NCBI GenBank assembly: GCA_017979445.1
Contig: CM030710.1
Span: forward strand, 14,680,248-14,744,247
Direction of reading: 5' to 3'
DNA: 64,000 nucleotides
DNA from: Akebia trifoliata
Taxonomy: Eukaryota; Streptophyta; Magnoliopsida; Ranunculales; Lardizabalaceae
The notes below the pieces were generated by a model. It saw only the letters and a program-made list of their open reading frames with translations, did no database searches and was not told the origin of the DNA. This document shows, piece by piece, positions 31,725 to 42,007 of this stretch; position 1 is the first letter of the stretch; each line of letters begins with the position of its first letter. A program made the translations under genes and the position numbers.

Positions 31725-33419
31725 TCAAAAAGTGACAAAGGTCATGTTGGAAGTAGTAACATTTTCGACACAGTCAAGTTCAATTTTCCCTTGACGTGCC
31801 AAATCCATAATCTTCTCTTTGAAGACGAAGCATTTTTCAATTGGGTGACTAATCACCCTATGATAGCAACAATATTTCGGATCATTGTCGCGACCTGCTT
31901 CCTCGGGTCGTTTGGGCACTAGAAGTTCAACGAGCTTTAATTTCAACAGCTCTTCGAACATGCCCAAGACATCAGCATCAGGAAAAGGGTATTCCTTTGC
32001 CTCAAGTTCTTTGATAGTTTTCCAAGTTTTTTCTTTTTCTTATGTTGAATCAGCTCGTGGCTGATCTTCTCTTCTTTTACCTGTGATCTTAACAGGTTTG
32101 CTGGTGGTGGTAGACAAGACTTCTTTAGTTTTGAAGGACTTTCCATCCTTCTTTTCCTGTCTTCGAGGCTCGCCTGGTCGTGGAGTTTGATGCACAGCTA
32201 TATTCTGCTCCATGTCGTGGGCTCGAGTAGCTAGCTCTTTGAAAGTATGTGGTTTAATTCCTTTCAAGATGTAAAGGAGTTGCCAGTGCATCCCTTGAAC
32301 ACACATTTCGATAGCAGAAGATTGAGAAAGTCGATCCATGCAGTTGAAGGAAAGATTTCTCCATCGCTTGATGTACTCGATAACTGGTTCATCCTTCCTT
32401 TGTTTGACAGCGGCGAGTTCTACCATACTCACTGTTCTTCTAGTGCTGTAGAAGCGGCCAAGGAATACTCTTTCAAGTTGATCCCAACTGTCTATTGAGT
32501 TAGATTCCAAATCAGTGTACCAATCGAATGCATTGTCCCTGAGGGAGCGAACGAATTGTTTCACCATAAAATCACCGAATGTACCGGCATTGTTGCAAGT
32601 TTCAATGAAGTGGGCAATATGTTGCTTTGGATTGTCTTTTCCTTGGAACTGTTGAAATTTTGGCTGTTGATATCCTACTGGAAGACGTATTTGTTCGATG
32701 CGTTGAGTGTAGGGTTTGGAGTAAACCAATGAGGACTTTAGCATGCCCTCATACTGAGCACGAATGGTGTCAGTAATCATTGCTTGCAGTTGTTGAACAG
32801 AAAGCGAAGCAACAGACCCCTGTGGTGGATCTCGAGTAGCTTTTCATGAACCAGAATAGTCTGCTCGTTGTTCTTCTTCGCGCGGAGTAGTGTATGCTTC
32901 AGAGGTGAATCTTGGAGGGTGTGAGGGTCCAGCACTCGATTCATTCTCTTTGTCTTTCTGCTCCAGACGGCTGACGAGAGTTGCAATTTGGATATCTTCA
33001 TCTTTCATTGCTTTTGTTAACTTGTTGATGGTGTCTGCCATCTGAGCAACTTGTTCCTCCATCGTTAGTGCTCCAGCTGTCATCACTGCTCTGATGGATG
33101 TGTGAGTTTGTGATGGAGAATTGATCGATGAAGATCTAGACGATCCCTCGCTTGACTTCGAATTAGATCCAGAATCTAACGAGTTGTCTTCTACCACGTC
33201 CGCCCACGATTCCTTCGTGGTTAGTGCCATTTTTGTGGCCCATTTCTTGGAGTGATGCTGGAGAGGCTCCATTAGCTTGATTCTACCAGTCTTTGTCATT
33301 GTTCGTGTCACATGATGATCGCGACTAATAACCTGATCAGATTCAAGATTGGAAGAAAGGATTTTCTTACCTTTCTCAGTAGCGGCAGATGCGATAGCGT
33401 TGACGTTGCGAGATACCAT
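31725..33419 (-). pseudogene. gag: Tat gag with zinc-knuckle-like end (TAT-1)
   Basis: First ATG at 33419 (MVSRNVNAIASAATEKGKKI); the frame is open further upstream into the primer-site region without an ATG. A Ser-rich stretch and a coiled coil (MEEQVAQMADTINKLTKAMK) precede one TGA near 32845 at a likely Arg codon. The gag core follows in the same frame: [80 protein letters not shown]. After a break near 32040 the end YCCYHRVISHPIEKCFVFKE is a Tat-type zinc knuckle. Seen clearly; inactive. Confidence 0.8.
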
Positions 33420-33471
33420 CGATGGTTTAGGTGATGTTCTTGTAGTTGACTGAAAGATGAGAGGTTGAGAT

Positions 33472-33490
33472 GGTCCCACCGGGTGTGCCA
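33472..33490 (-). other. Primer-binding site candidate (TAT-1)
   Basis: On the minus strand TGGCACACCCGGTGGGACC lies seven bases (AATTTC plus overlap) inside the LTR end, in the position of a PBS, and ends in the CCA complement TGG. The matching tRNA was not identified. Confidence 0.5.
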
Positions 33491-33496
33491 GAAATT

Positions 33497-34309
33497 TGTC
33501 GACAATAAATTTTTAACGGATCTTCCTCGAGATTCGTGAAATATAATCGCAAATGATTTTATTGATTTTTGATGAAAAGGAGATACAGATCTCAATGTTT
33601 CCTTTGATTAACAGTCAAATACAAAAATAGTGATGACGTATATAGCTTTTCTTCTCTCCATGCTTCGTGCTTTATCGGCTGAGAAGGTTGCTTTGGATAG
33701 TGGCTTTGCTTTGTGATTGATCTTCTGTAGAGGCTTTTGTAGATCTTCTTCTCTCCGGGCTTCGCGCTTTATCGGTTGAGAAGGTTTTCTTGGTTTCGAA
33801 GAAGGGCTTTGTGCTTGATCTTCTCTTTAGTCAGAGTCTGGATCTCTGTAAAATCTTATTTTTTCTCTAGAGGAGGGCTTGAGAGCTTTTTCTTCTCTAA
33901 AGGGAGAGCTTCTGTCTTCTGAGAGAAAGTGATCCAGATCCCCTCTCAATGAGAGAGGCTCTTGTATTTATAGACTTAAAATAATTTAGCTTTCCAATTA
34001 TACCTCAACTTAAAGATGTTTAATTGATTTGTTTAAAAGGCTAAATTTGTCCAAATTCAATTTTAAGGATTTTATGGATTATTATTGGGCCAAACTTATT
34101 TATTTGGATATAAGGCCCAATACTTAATGTGTGGATCACTTGAATTTGTTGGATCATGGACTTTATCTGCGAAAACCCAAACCCAAACCATATGAGGCCT
34201 GTCCCGATTAACAAACCCCCAATTTAGATTTTTGGCCCCATTTTGATTTGGTGGGCTTTTTCATTAACTTAGAGGGTTGTAAGGGCCCGTTTATATTTTG
34301 ATGTCTACA
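33497..34309 (-). repeat. 5' LTR of TAT-1 (813 bp)
   Basis: Starts TGTAGACATC at 34309 and ends TGTCGACA at 33497 on the minus strand. A TATA motif (TATAAATA) is at 33972-33965. No second copy of this LTR exists in the window, so no TSD can be tested; the right flank begins GTCAA. Confidence 0.75.
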
Positions 34310-34640
34310 GTCAATATTGTGGGTTCAATCCCACATTGTCTATAAGTTACTTTTGTATGCAAAGTAGCTTAAGTCCCTTTGTAATACATCCAATTAACAA
34401 GAGTAAATGAAGCAAGTTAAACTAATCACCACTTTGGGCATCGCCAAAAATGTTTTTAACTTAATCAGAAAGTTGTAATTGTAACACTCCCAAAGCCAAC
34501 TTCTGAACATGGTAATAGATGATATATTTATTTTCCCATGACTTATTGTACCATTGATTCCACTTTTTTTTTATTTCTTTTTCTTTATGTTTTTTGTCAT
34601 TTGTTGAGTATCTCACATTTGAGTAATTTGTTGTGTTCAG
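34310..34640 (+). other. Intron-like sequence upstream of VPS51-like exon
   Basis: No gene. It begins right after TAT-1 with GTGGGTTCAATCCCAC, a T-arm-like hairpin also common in LTR or TRIM remnants, and ends in a splice acceptor TTGTGTTCAG at 34640. Confidence 0.4.
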
Positions 34641-34724
34641 GAAAAGCTTTTCTTAGATTCTGAGCCTGTGAAAGTAAGAGCAAAAGTTATACTTCTTCTT
34701 AAGTAGTTGGACTTCCCGGTTGAT
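34641..34724 (+). pseudogene. VPS51: VPS51-like exon a
   Basis: Preceded by acceptor TTCAG. The frame reads KLFLDSEPVKVRAKVILLLK, stop (TAG at 34704-34706, Gln expected), LDFPVD. The exon end is near 34718-34724. Confidence 0.55.
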
Positions 34725-35160
34725 ACTTCACCACTTGTGCTATTTTTGTCTATTCTCCTTATTGGTAGTAGTTACATAACCAACACATTAGAGATGTTGC
34801 ATATGCAAACTGCGGATTGGAAATATTGATGAAATTTAGTGTTGGGTTCTTGTGATGGAGCCAGTGAATCTGATTCTCTGATACATCACCTCTTAAAGTG
34901 TTCTACCAGTAGTAATATATTACCCTGACATGCTTGAACATCCTGTGGTTAATTTGTTAGTTGAAAATGAAAATATTCTGGTATAAACGTTGACATTTTA
35001 TATTGTCCACAATTTCTTGATGTTGCACCATGTGGTGTAAAATTTCATATCACCTCTATTTGATTTATCTCATTTTTGTTCTATTTCCCAAGCTTAATTT
35101 TTTATTATTTCAGGTAATTCCAGACGCCTATCGTGACTTGAATTTGCCATATGTTGATTG

Positions 35161-35331
35161 GTGGATAGCTTGAAGGCAAAGCTACTAGAAAAGTTAGAGC
35201 ACTTCCTCGTTGACCTACAACTTGAAACCAGAGAGGTAGAAACTACCACATTGGATATTGATGAACCTTCTAAACTAGGAAATTTTTCAGATTCGATTCC
35301 AACTATACCTCCTGAAGCAAGTGCACACTAG
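35161..35331 (+). pseudogene. VPS51: VPS51-like exon b
   Basis: The frame VDSLKAKLLEKLEHFLVDLQ, then LETREVETTTLDIDEPSKLG, runs to a TAG at 35329-35331 directly before a GTAAGA splice donor. Similarity to plant VPS51 is strongest over SLKAKLLEKLE. The 5' boundary is uncertain; an acceptor TATTTCAG lies at about 35107-35114. Confidence 0.6.
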
Positions 35332-35830
35332 GTAAGACGTGTATGTTTATATCATTTCTTTATTTTTTTTCTTTGTCGTGCTAAGAACTACATTTAACAA
35401 ATTGACTAATGTTTAGAGTAATCTTTGTGTAACCAATATTTTTATAAATGTTGTACATTTGTCGCCAAATTCTCTTTGAAAAGAAAAGGAAACTTGGTTG
35501 ATATATGGATTTTAGATTTTTGATCCTTTATTTATTTGTGTGCATCTACATATAAGTTGAATTGCTACTTCAATCTCTTATGGTATGTACGTGATTCACA
35601 TTGTTTTTGAGGAACCAAATACAAAACTTGGAAGTAAACATGTTTCAGTCGTTTGCAGGTATCATTCTGGTGGACTTTTTGTTCCATAGTTAATGTATTA
35701 TTTTCTACATCAGTTATCACTTTCTTGGAATATATTGACTTGAACCGCAACTTGCCTTTACTTCAACTTATCATAGTTGGATGGAGCGATAAGTTAAGAT
35801 ACATTTTCGTAACTCATCTATGATACTTAT
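35332..35830 (+). other. Intron of the VPS51-like gene, left of sLTR-1
   Basis: AT-rich, starts with a GTAAGA donor, no gene. The solo LTR is inserted at its right end after CTTAT. Confidence 0.5.
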
Positions 35831-37579
35831 TGAAAGCGCCCTCGATCCGTGGGGTGCGCGGATCGCTTTTGACCCTCGAGGTTTGGGAGTTGCCACCTAG
35901 TTATTACGGTCTAGGAACCGAATACTGACTCTAAACGGATAAAGAAACTACTAAAGAAAAACCGAGTCCGGGGATCACATTACGGGGTTGGAAGGTGTTA
36001 GGCACCAACCCCGCCCGGCCAATGCCGGTCTCTACTTATCCCAAATAAGACTACATTGCTAACAAATAACCTAGATAAAAAAATAAAAATAAAAATAATA
36101 AAAAAAAGTTTACCATCGAAACGCAACAATTCTATTCCCTCAGATTTGATAAAATCACTCTTTGTACCGTACTCCTTGCTTGTTCTATCTTCGGATCTGA
36201 TTTCTGATCTTCGAGGCGAGGTATCTCTTTCTTAGATCTGGATTCTTCGAGTTTGTCATGGATTTTGAGGTGTTTTTGAAGGGCTTTTAGGTGTTTTTTA
36301 GGCTAAAATCGAAGAAGGGATGTTAGGTAAGGAGTTGGAGCTCCAAAACTAGGGTTTATGGGAGGCTAAGGAGGCTTTTTGACCTACTTCTCTTAGGGTT
36401 TATGATTTGATACGAAAATAGGGTGTGAGGACCTCTATTTATAGATTTTTTTAGGGGTTGATTTAGATAGAATTAGTGTTTGATTGTAATTCTTTTAGTT
36501 AGAGTTGTGTTTTAGTTAAAATTATTTTAGGTAGAGTTGTGTTTTAATTAGGATTGTTTTAGGTGGAGTTGTGTTTTAGTTAGAACTCTATTAGATAGAG
36601 TTATTATTTAATTAAAACTCTATTATGATTTTGACTTTTGGTCTTATCTGATTGACTTTTAATATTTTGACTTTAGTCTTAATTGATTGACTTTTAATAT
36701 CTTGACTTCAGTCTTGCTTAATTGACTTTAATTTTGACTTTAGTCTCACTTGATTGACTTTAATACCTTGACCTTAGTCTTGCTTGATTGACTTTAAATT
36801 TTTGGAGAACCCCCCTCTATTATATCTTTAATTCTTTGAACTCCCAAATGGAGGGATCCTTAAAGAAATATCTCACGAACCCTCAACAATTTTACTTGAA
36901 AGTCCGATTGATCGATTTTTTTAATTTAAAATTTTAAATTAATTTCATCAATATTTCACTTTAATTATTTAATGTTTTATTTATTAATTTCAAAATTTTT
37001 AATTATGAAAATTGTGAAATTACCGTTTTACCCCCAGAGAGGACTTTTCACGTTTTAAGTCAGCTTTTTATGTTCCAGGATGTTTTAAAATCGATTTTTC
37101 ATAAGGAATTCAATGGAAATATTGGTTTGTGTCATTTATAAAAAATTTTGTGTGAAATGGTCATGAACTTTATGAGGGGCATTTTCGTAATTTTGTCGAA
37201 TTCTCTTAAAATTGGTGAAATGATTTATTTGGTTTCGATTTGTTGTTTTATGTGTTTAAGAGAGTTTTTCTAAGCGTAACGTAGACTCTAGGGTTGTTTT
37301 GAGGTTAGGGGTATTTTGGTAATTTGGTCAATTTTTAGTGATTTTTATCGTGAAATTTATTTTTGGTCTGCAAGATGATGATTTTTATGTTTCTGAGGTC
37401 ATATTTTCCTAGCGTAACGTGGTTTCTAAGATTTTGTCAGTTTGAGATACCTCATCCGAATTTCTGAAACACATCTGGTAATAAAATAAAGCAATGGAAT
37501 ACACATCCATCATTGGGAATCGTTGCGATCGGGTTGACGAGTTGATTAATCAGGCGGATGCAAAAATGGGGTGTCTACA
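35831..37579 (-). mobile_element. sLTR-1: solo Ogre-family LTR with TSD
   Basis: Minus-strand LTR of the OGR-1 family, 1749 bp, from TGTAGACACCCC at 37579 to GGGCGCTTTCA at 35831. It is flanked by the perfect 5-bp duplication CTTAT (35826-35830 and 37580-37584), so both ends are those of one insertion. Internal sequence was lost by LTR-LTR recombination. TATA box at 36443-36435. Confidence 0.92.
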
Positions 37580-37785
37580 CTTATGCAATAAATGAAGATC
37601 ATTCTCCAATTGATGTTGTGCGAGACCCGTATTTGGAAATGATAATCACTTGTGGATATTGATCTAGTTTTTAGCTATGATTATTTACTGACCAGGTTAT
37701 GCCTTTGCCATTGAACAAAGCATTTATGTTAAATGAGTCATGGTTTCATGGTTCTTAGATAACTTATCGATTATATTTTTCTTGC
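37580..37785 (+). other. Host sequence between sLTR-1 and OGR-2
   Basis: About 200 bp of pre-insertion sequence, possibly including a short VPS51-like exon piece near 37588-37620. It ends with CTTGC, the target duplicated by OGR-2. Confidence 0.45.
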
Positions 37786-39386
37786 TATAGACAACTCATT
37801 TTCGCATTCGCCTGATTAATCAACTTGTTAACCCGATTGCGACGGTTCCCAATGATGGATGAATATTCCAATGTTTTTTGTTTGTTACTAGATATGTTTC
37901 AGAAATTCAGATGATGTATTTCAAGCAAACAAAACATTAAAAATCACCCTACACTAGGAAAATATGACCTCAAAATGTATAAATCATCATTCCTCAGACA
38001 AAAAGAAGCTTTACTTAAAAAATCACTAAAAAATGATAAAATTACCAAAATACCCCTAACACTAAAATATCCTTAAAGCCTACATTACGATTGGAAAAAA
38101 TCATTTTGAACACATAAAACAATAAATTAAAATCAAATAAATCGCTTCGCCAATTTTCACCAAATTTGACCAAATTATGAAAATGCCCTTCATAGGGTCT
38201 ACGATCATTTCACACAAAAAAATCTATAAATAACACAAACCGATACTCCCATTGAATTTCTTATGAAAAATCAATTCAAAAACATCCCAAAACGTCGAAA
38301 AATGACCTAGAAACACAAAAGTCCTCTTCGAGGGCAAAACGATAATTTCCCAACACTTAAAATTTAAAATCTTGAAATTAATAATTAAAACATAAATTAA
38401 TGTAAAGTGAAACCTTAATAAATTGAATTAAAAATTTTTAACAATTAAAACCAATTAATTAAGCCCACGGGCCAAATTTTAAGTGGTAGCCTACTTGTTC
38501 AAACAGAGCCCACCTGACATTTATTTAAAGACCCCTCTATCTGGAGGTCCAAAGAATTAAATATATAATTAAGGAGGTCCTTTAAAAAAGCTTAAAAATA
38601 TTCTTTCATTGTACGTAAGAATTAAAATCCTAATCTAAAGAGACCTAGTCAATCTAAAGAGACTTAGTCAAACCTTAATTTAAGAGACCTAGTCAAACCC
38701 TAGTTAAACAACCTTATCTTATCTAAAAGAAACATAATCTTAAATCCTAATCTTCTAAAAAAATCTATAAATAGGAACCTCCACAACTCAATCTCGCAGG
38801 TCAAGAGAAACCCTAGGAAAAGGAGGTCAGAAACTCCCCTCAGTCTTCCCAAAATCCTAAATCCAAAGCCCCAACTCTCTACCTAACATCCAAACCCCAA
38901 TTTCTACTTAAAAAACACCCAGAAACCCTCCAAAAACACATAGAAACCTTTTAAAAAATTAGAAAATACTCAGATCTAAGAAAAATACACCTCATCTTAA
39001 ATATCAGAATCGGATCCAGTGACGAAGAAAAAATAAGAAAACTCACACGAGGACGCTCTTCACAAGTTCTAAGGGAACATATTATCGCAATCACCCAGGT
39101 AAAATAGTCTTTCTTATTTTATTATTTATTTTATTTATTTTTAGGTCTGTTTAGCAATGTAATATTTTTGAGAAAAAGTAGAGACCGGCGTTTGCTTGGC
39201 GGGGTTGGTGCCTAACACCTTCCAACTCTGTAACGTGATCTTCGGACCTGTTCTTTTTGTAGACCAATATTTTTTATCCATTTAGAGTCAATATTCAGTT
39301 CCTAGACCATAATAACTATGTGGCGACTCCCAAATCTGAAACTCAAAAAAAACAGATCCGCAACCCGCAAATCGAGGAAGTTTTCA
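37786..39386 (+). repeat. 5' LTR of OGR-2 (1601 bp)
   Basis: Starts TATAGACAACTC (TG mutated to TA) and ends GAAGTTTTCA before the PBS. TATA box TATAAATAG at 38766-38774. Related to, but a different subfamily from, the OGR-1 LTR. Confidence 0.9.
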
Positions 39387-39387
39387 A

Positions 39388-39406
39388 TGGCGACTCTGCT
39401 GGGGAC
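39388..39406 (+). other. Primer-binding site, tRNA-Arg type (OGR-2)
   Basis: TGGCGACTCTGCTGGGGAC one base after the LTR end, the Ogre PBS. Confidence 0.8.
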
Positions 39407-39949
39407 TTTGAGAATCAAACTTGAAAAAAGTCCCAAATATTGGTGCATTGCCAAATCGACCTGGTTTTTTATTTTTTTTATTTTTTTATTTTTATCTTTT
39501 TGGCTTGATTGTGGATTATTCATTTGATTTTTGGCTATTTTACTTTTTATATTCCTCTTATTCTATGATCCAATTGAGGGTTACTTGTGATGATCCTAAA
39601 TCATTCTAGATTTCAAAGATTAATAAGATAAGGATGGAGTCATGGTCGTTGGGATGAGAAGAATTTTTTTTAAAATAATTTTTTAATCGGTGTTGCTTTG
39701 ATAATAATTTGTTTTCTCATCTAAATTTGTGCATGATGAATGATATCAAAGAAAGAGAGAAAAAAAAAGAATTTTTTAAGGTACTGCTGTTCGTGCGTGA
39801 GAAGAGGAATTCAAAAAAAAATTGTAGAAAAAAAATCACAAAAAAATAAGCATTGTCAACGTGGTGTGCAACTAGTAAAATTACCTTTTTTTTATTGTTC
39901 TATCTTCTTCTTCATGTGTGCTGAAAGGGGGAGCAAACAGAGAGAGACG

Positions 39950-40002
<53 letters not shown>

Positions 40003-41426
40003 TCCCATCTCCATATCGATCTATCTCCTTAGTTTGGTAAGGTTCTTGATTGATAAGGAAACATGAACCAACTAATCATGACCTCCATTGAATTATTCTA
40101 ATGCTTCAGGCGTAAGAGAACTGTAGTTGCAGTGACGCATTGCAAGCGTGGCAAAGGTCTGATCATGATCAGTGACTGCCTAATTTCGCTCCAAATTTCC
40201 CTTGACCTCTTCCAAGATCCTCCCGATTGCATGCTCAAACAACCAGAGACTCTGAATCTCTCATAAGACGTTTTGAGGAAGGAGAGATGATTTGATGTCT
40301 AGGGATAAAAGAATATGACTTTTGACTCTCCTATTGATATTTTTTTTTTGTTTCTTTTCTTTGGGACAAATTAGAAGCTTGTTTGGCTGTAACAACTTGA
40401 ACTTTGAGTTAATGGATAGGATGGGAATCAAGGAAAGGGATCTAAGCAAACTTATGTTTATGAGTGTTTTATTTCCTTATCCGTAAAAGTTTGGTCTTCT
40501 TAAAAAGAAAAAAAAAAAGGAAATTGTGATTGAGTGTTGCTGGCAGCAACATAAATAAAATAATGTGTTGTGAGTGTTGTGCTGGTAGCAACACATTTTT
40601 TTAAATAAAAAAAATTAAAAAAAAAAAAGATTGCTCTCCTCACTAGTTAGTAAGATGTCAAATCTTGCTAAAGGTCATTGATCTCGCCATGTGACATCCA
40701 AGAGTGATCCAATGCCACGTGCTTGTGGCAAATGAAATTCTAAGAACTTTTTTTTTACAACTTTTTTTTTTTGAGAAAATTCTTAAAAATTGATTTTCAT
40801 TCTGAATCTTGGTTTTCAATTTGATTTCATAGCCACTCATTTTCAAAACATTGGATCAAGGTAAAAAATGTGAATCACTTTTGGATCCAAATTTTTCTAT
40901 CAAATCTAGAAGCCCGTGGCATTGGATTACCGATCATATTGGCTAAATGACCCTTAGTAAAATTTGAAACCTTATGAGTTATTCAAGTTAGCCTATGTTC
41001 TCAAAAGATTTGCCATGCATGTCTTTAAAAAAAAAAACAAAAGGGGTCATCACGCTTTATCTCACAATTATCATACCATCATCAATTCAATGTTCGTTGA
41101 AATCTCAATTTGTTTTGGATCGCCCAAAGTGATTCTTGATTGGACCATAGAAAATAGTTTTTTTTTTGTTTTAGTTCATTTTTTTTTTAAAAAACAAAGA
41201 ATTTTTTGTGCATGTTTCAATGTTGGATCTGATCGATTAGTCTATGTTATATTCATTGATTGATTATCTGAAATGTCATGATCTTAATTGATATATACAT
41301 GAGATGTGCATGCTTTGATCTTGAACTGAATGATATGGATATTTTTTTATATTTCTTGATCAATATTTATCCTTGCTTGTATGGTTTAATCTAACCCATG
41401 GGCCTATTTATCTAAAAATGCCCCGG
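39407..41426 (+). other. OGR-2 leader, part 1
   Basis: No supported gene. It contains a CT microsatellite (about 39950-40002), A/T runs, and near 41230-41426 the leader block shared with OGR-1 (GATCGATTAGTCTATGTTAT, CCCATGGGCCTATTTATCT). It is interrupted by CHR-1 at CCCGG and continues at 45464. Confidence 0.6.
39950..40002. repeat. CT/GA microsatellite
   Basis: About 25 CT dinucleotides with two TTT interruptions, following AGAGAGACG. Frames crossing it are not genes. Confidence 0.95.
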
Positions 41427-42007
41427 TGTCACGGCCCTATTCTTTCGAAGCGGGGTCGTGCGGCGCAAGGGGGTCAAGTCCACTTGCAAGCCTGTAAAAT
41501 GATCGTACACCACACACACGTAGCTAGCAAACAAGTAAACGAGGCAACACGAGATAAAGCCCGAAGGCAACTTTGTTGATATAATATTGATTACACGGTG
41601 TAACGCGGTATAAAAGCAAATAGATGCGTTACAAGCAATTGATGATCCTATGACACGCGGGACCTCCACGGAGCTGAGCTTCAAGTCTTCAACAACGTGG
41701 GTGTAGGCCGGGGATTGGGACAGCACTGACACCCTTCCTACAAGTGTATGCTAAGTCTTTACTAGATTTCCAGAAGGGAACATCAAAAGTAGAGGCCGGT
41801 CATACTCCCTTATTACGAAAATGCCACTAAGCTAACAAGGATGCCCTGGCACGGGGCTGACACGTACCCTAAGCTAACAGATATGCCCTGGTACGGGGGC
41901 TGACATGGCTTCATAACGAGCCTTACATGATATTACATGGGTGCTCCCAGGTAGCTCCGGGGCGAGCTTACACCTAACTCTAGGTGACAGATGATTTGGC
42001 CGTTACA
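41427..42007 (-). repeat. 3' LTR of CHR-1 (581 bp)
   Basis: Minus-strand start TGTAACGGCC at 42007, end GGCCGTGACA at 41427. The ends form a near-perfect 10-bp inverted repeat (TGTAACGGCC against TGTCACGGCC). Confidence 0.95.

Larger units (their letters stand above)
25870..34309 (-). mobile_element. TAT-1: Tat-type Ty3/gypsy element lacking 3' LTR
   Basis: Minus-strand order: 5' LTR 34309-33497, primer-site candidate 33490-33472, gag, zinc knuckle, protease, RT, RNase H, second RNase H, integrase (stop at 26180-26178), then a 33-bp array. The 3' LTR is missing. The right flank is an intron of the VPS51-like gene. The coding region is nearly continuous but has about a dozen point lesions. 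Confidence 0.85.

Noticed and set aside
34320..34340. tRNA gene or SINE from the T-arm-like GTGGGTTCAATCCCAC
   Set aside because: No D-arm, anticodon arm or acceptor stem can be placed around it, and TAT-1 begins 10 bp upstream. It is more likely an LTR or TRIM remnant, or chance.
10816..37579. sLTR-1 as the inverted 3' LTR of OGR-1
   Set aside because: sLTR-1 has its own perfect TSD (CTTAT) inside the VPS51-like intron, so it is a separate insertion.
39740..40066. 108-codon frame ending in a Ser-Leu repeat
   Set aside because: It is made by the CT microsatellite and A-rich sequence of the OGR-2 leader.
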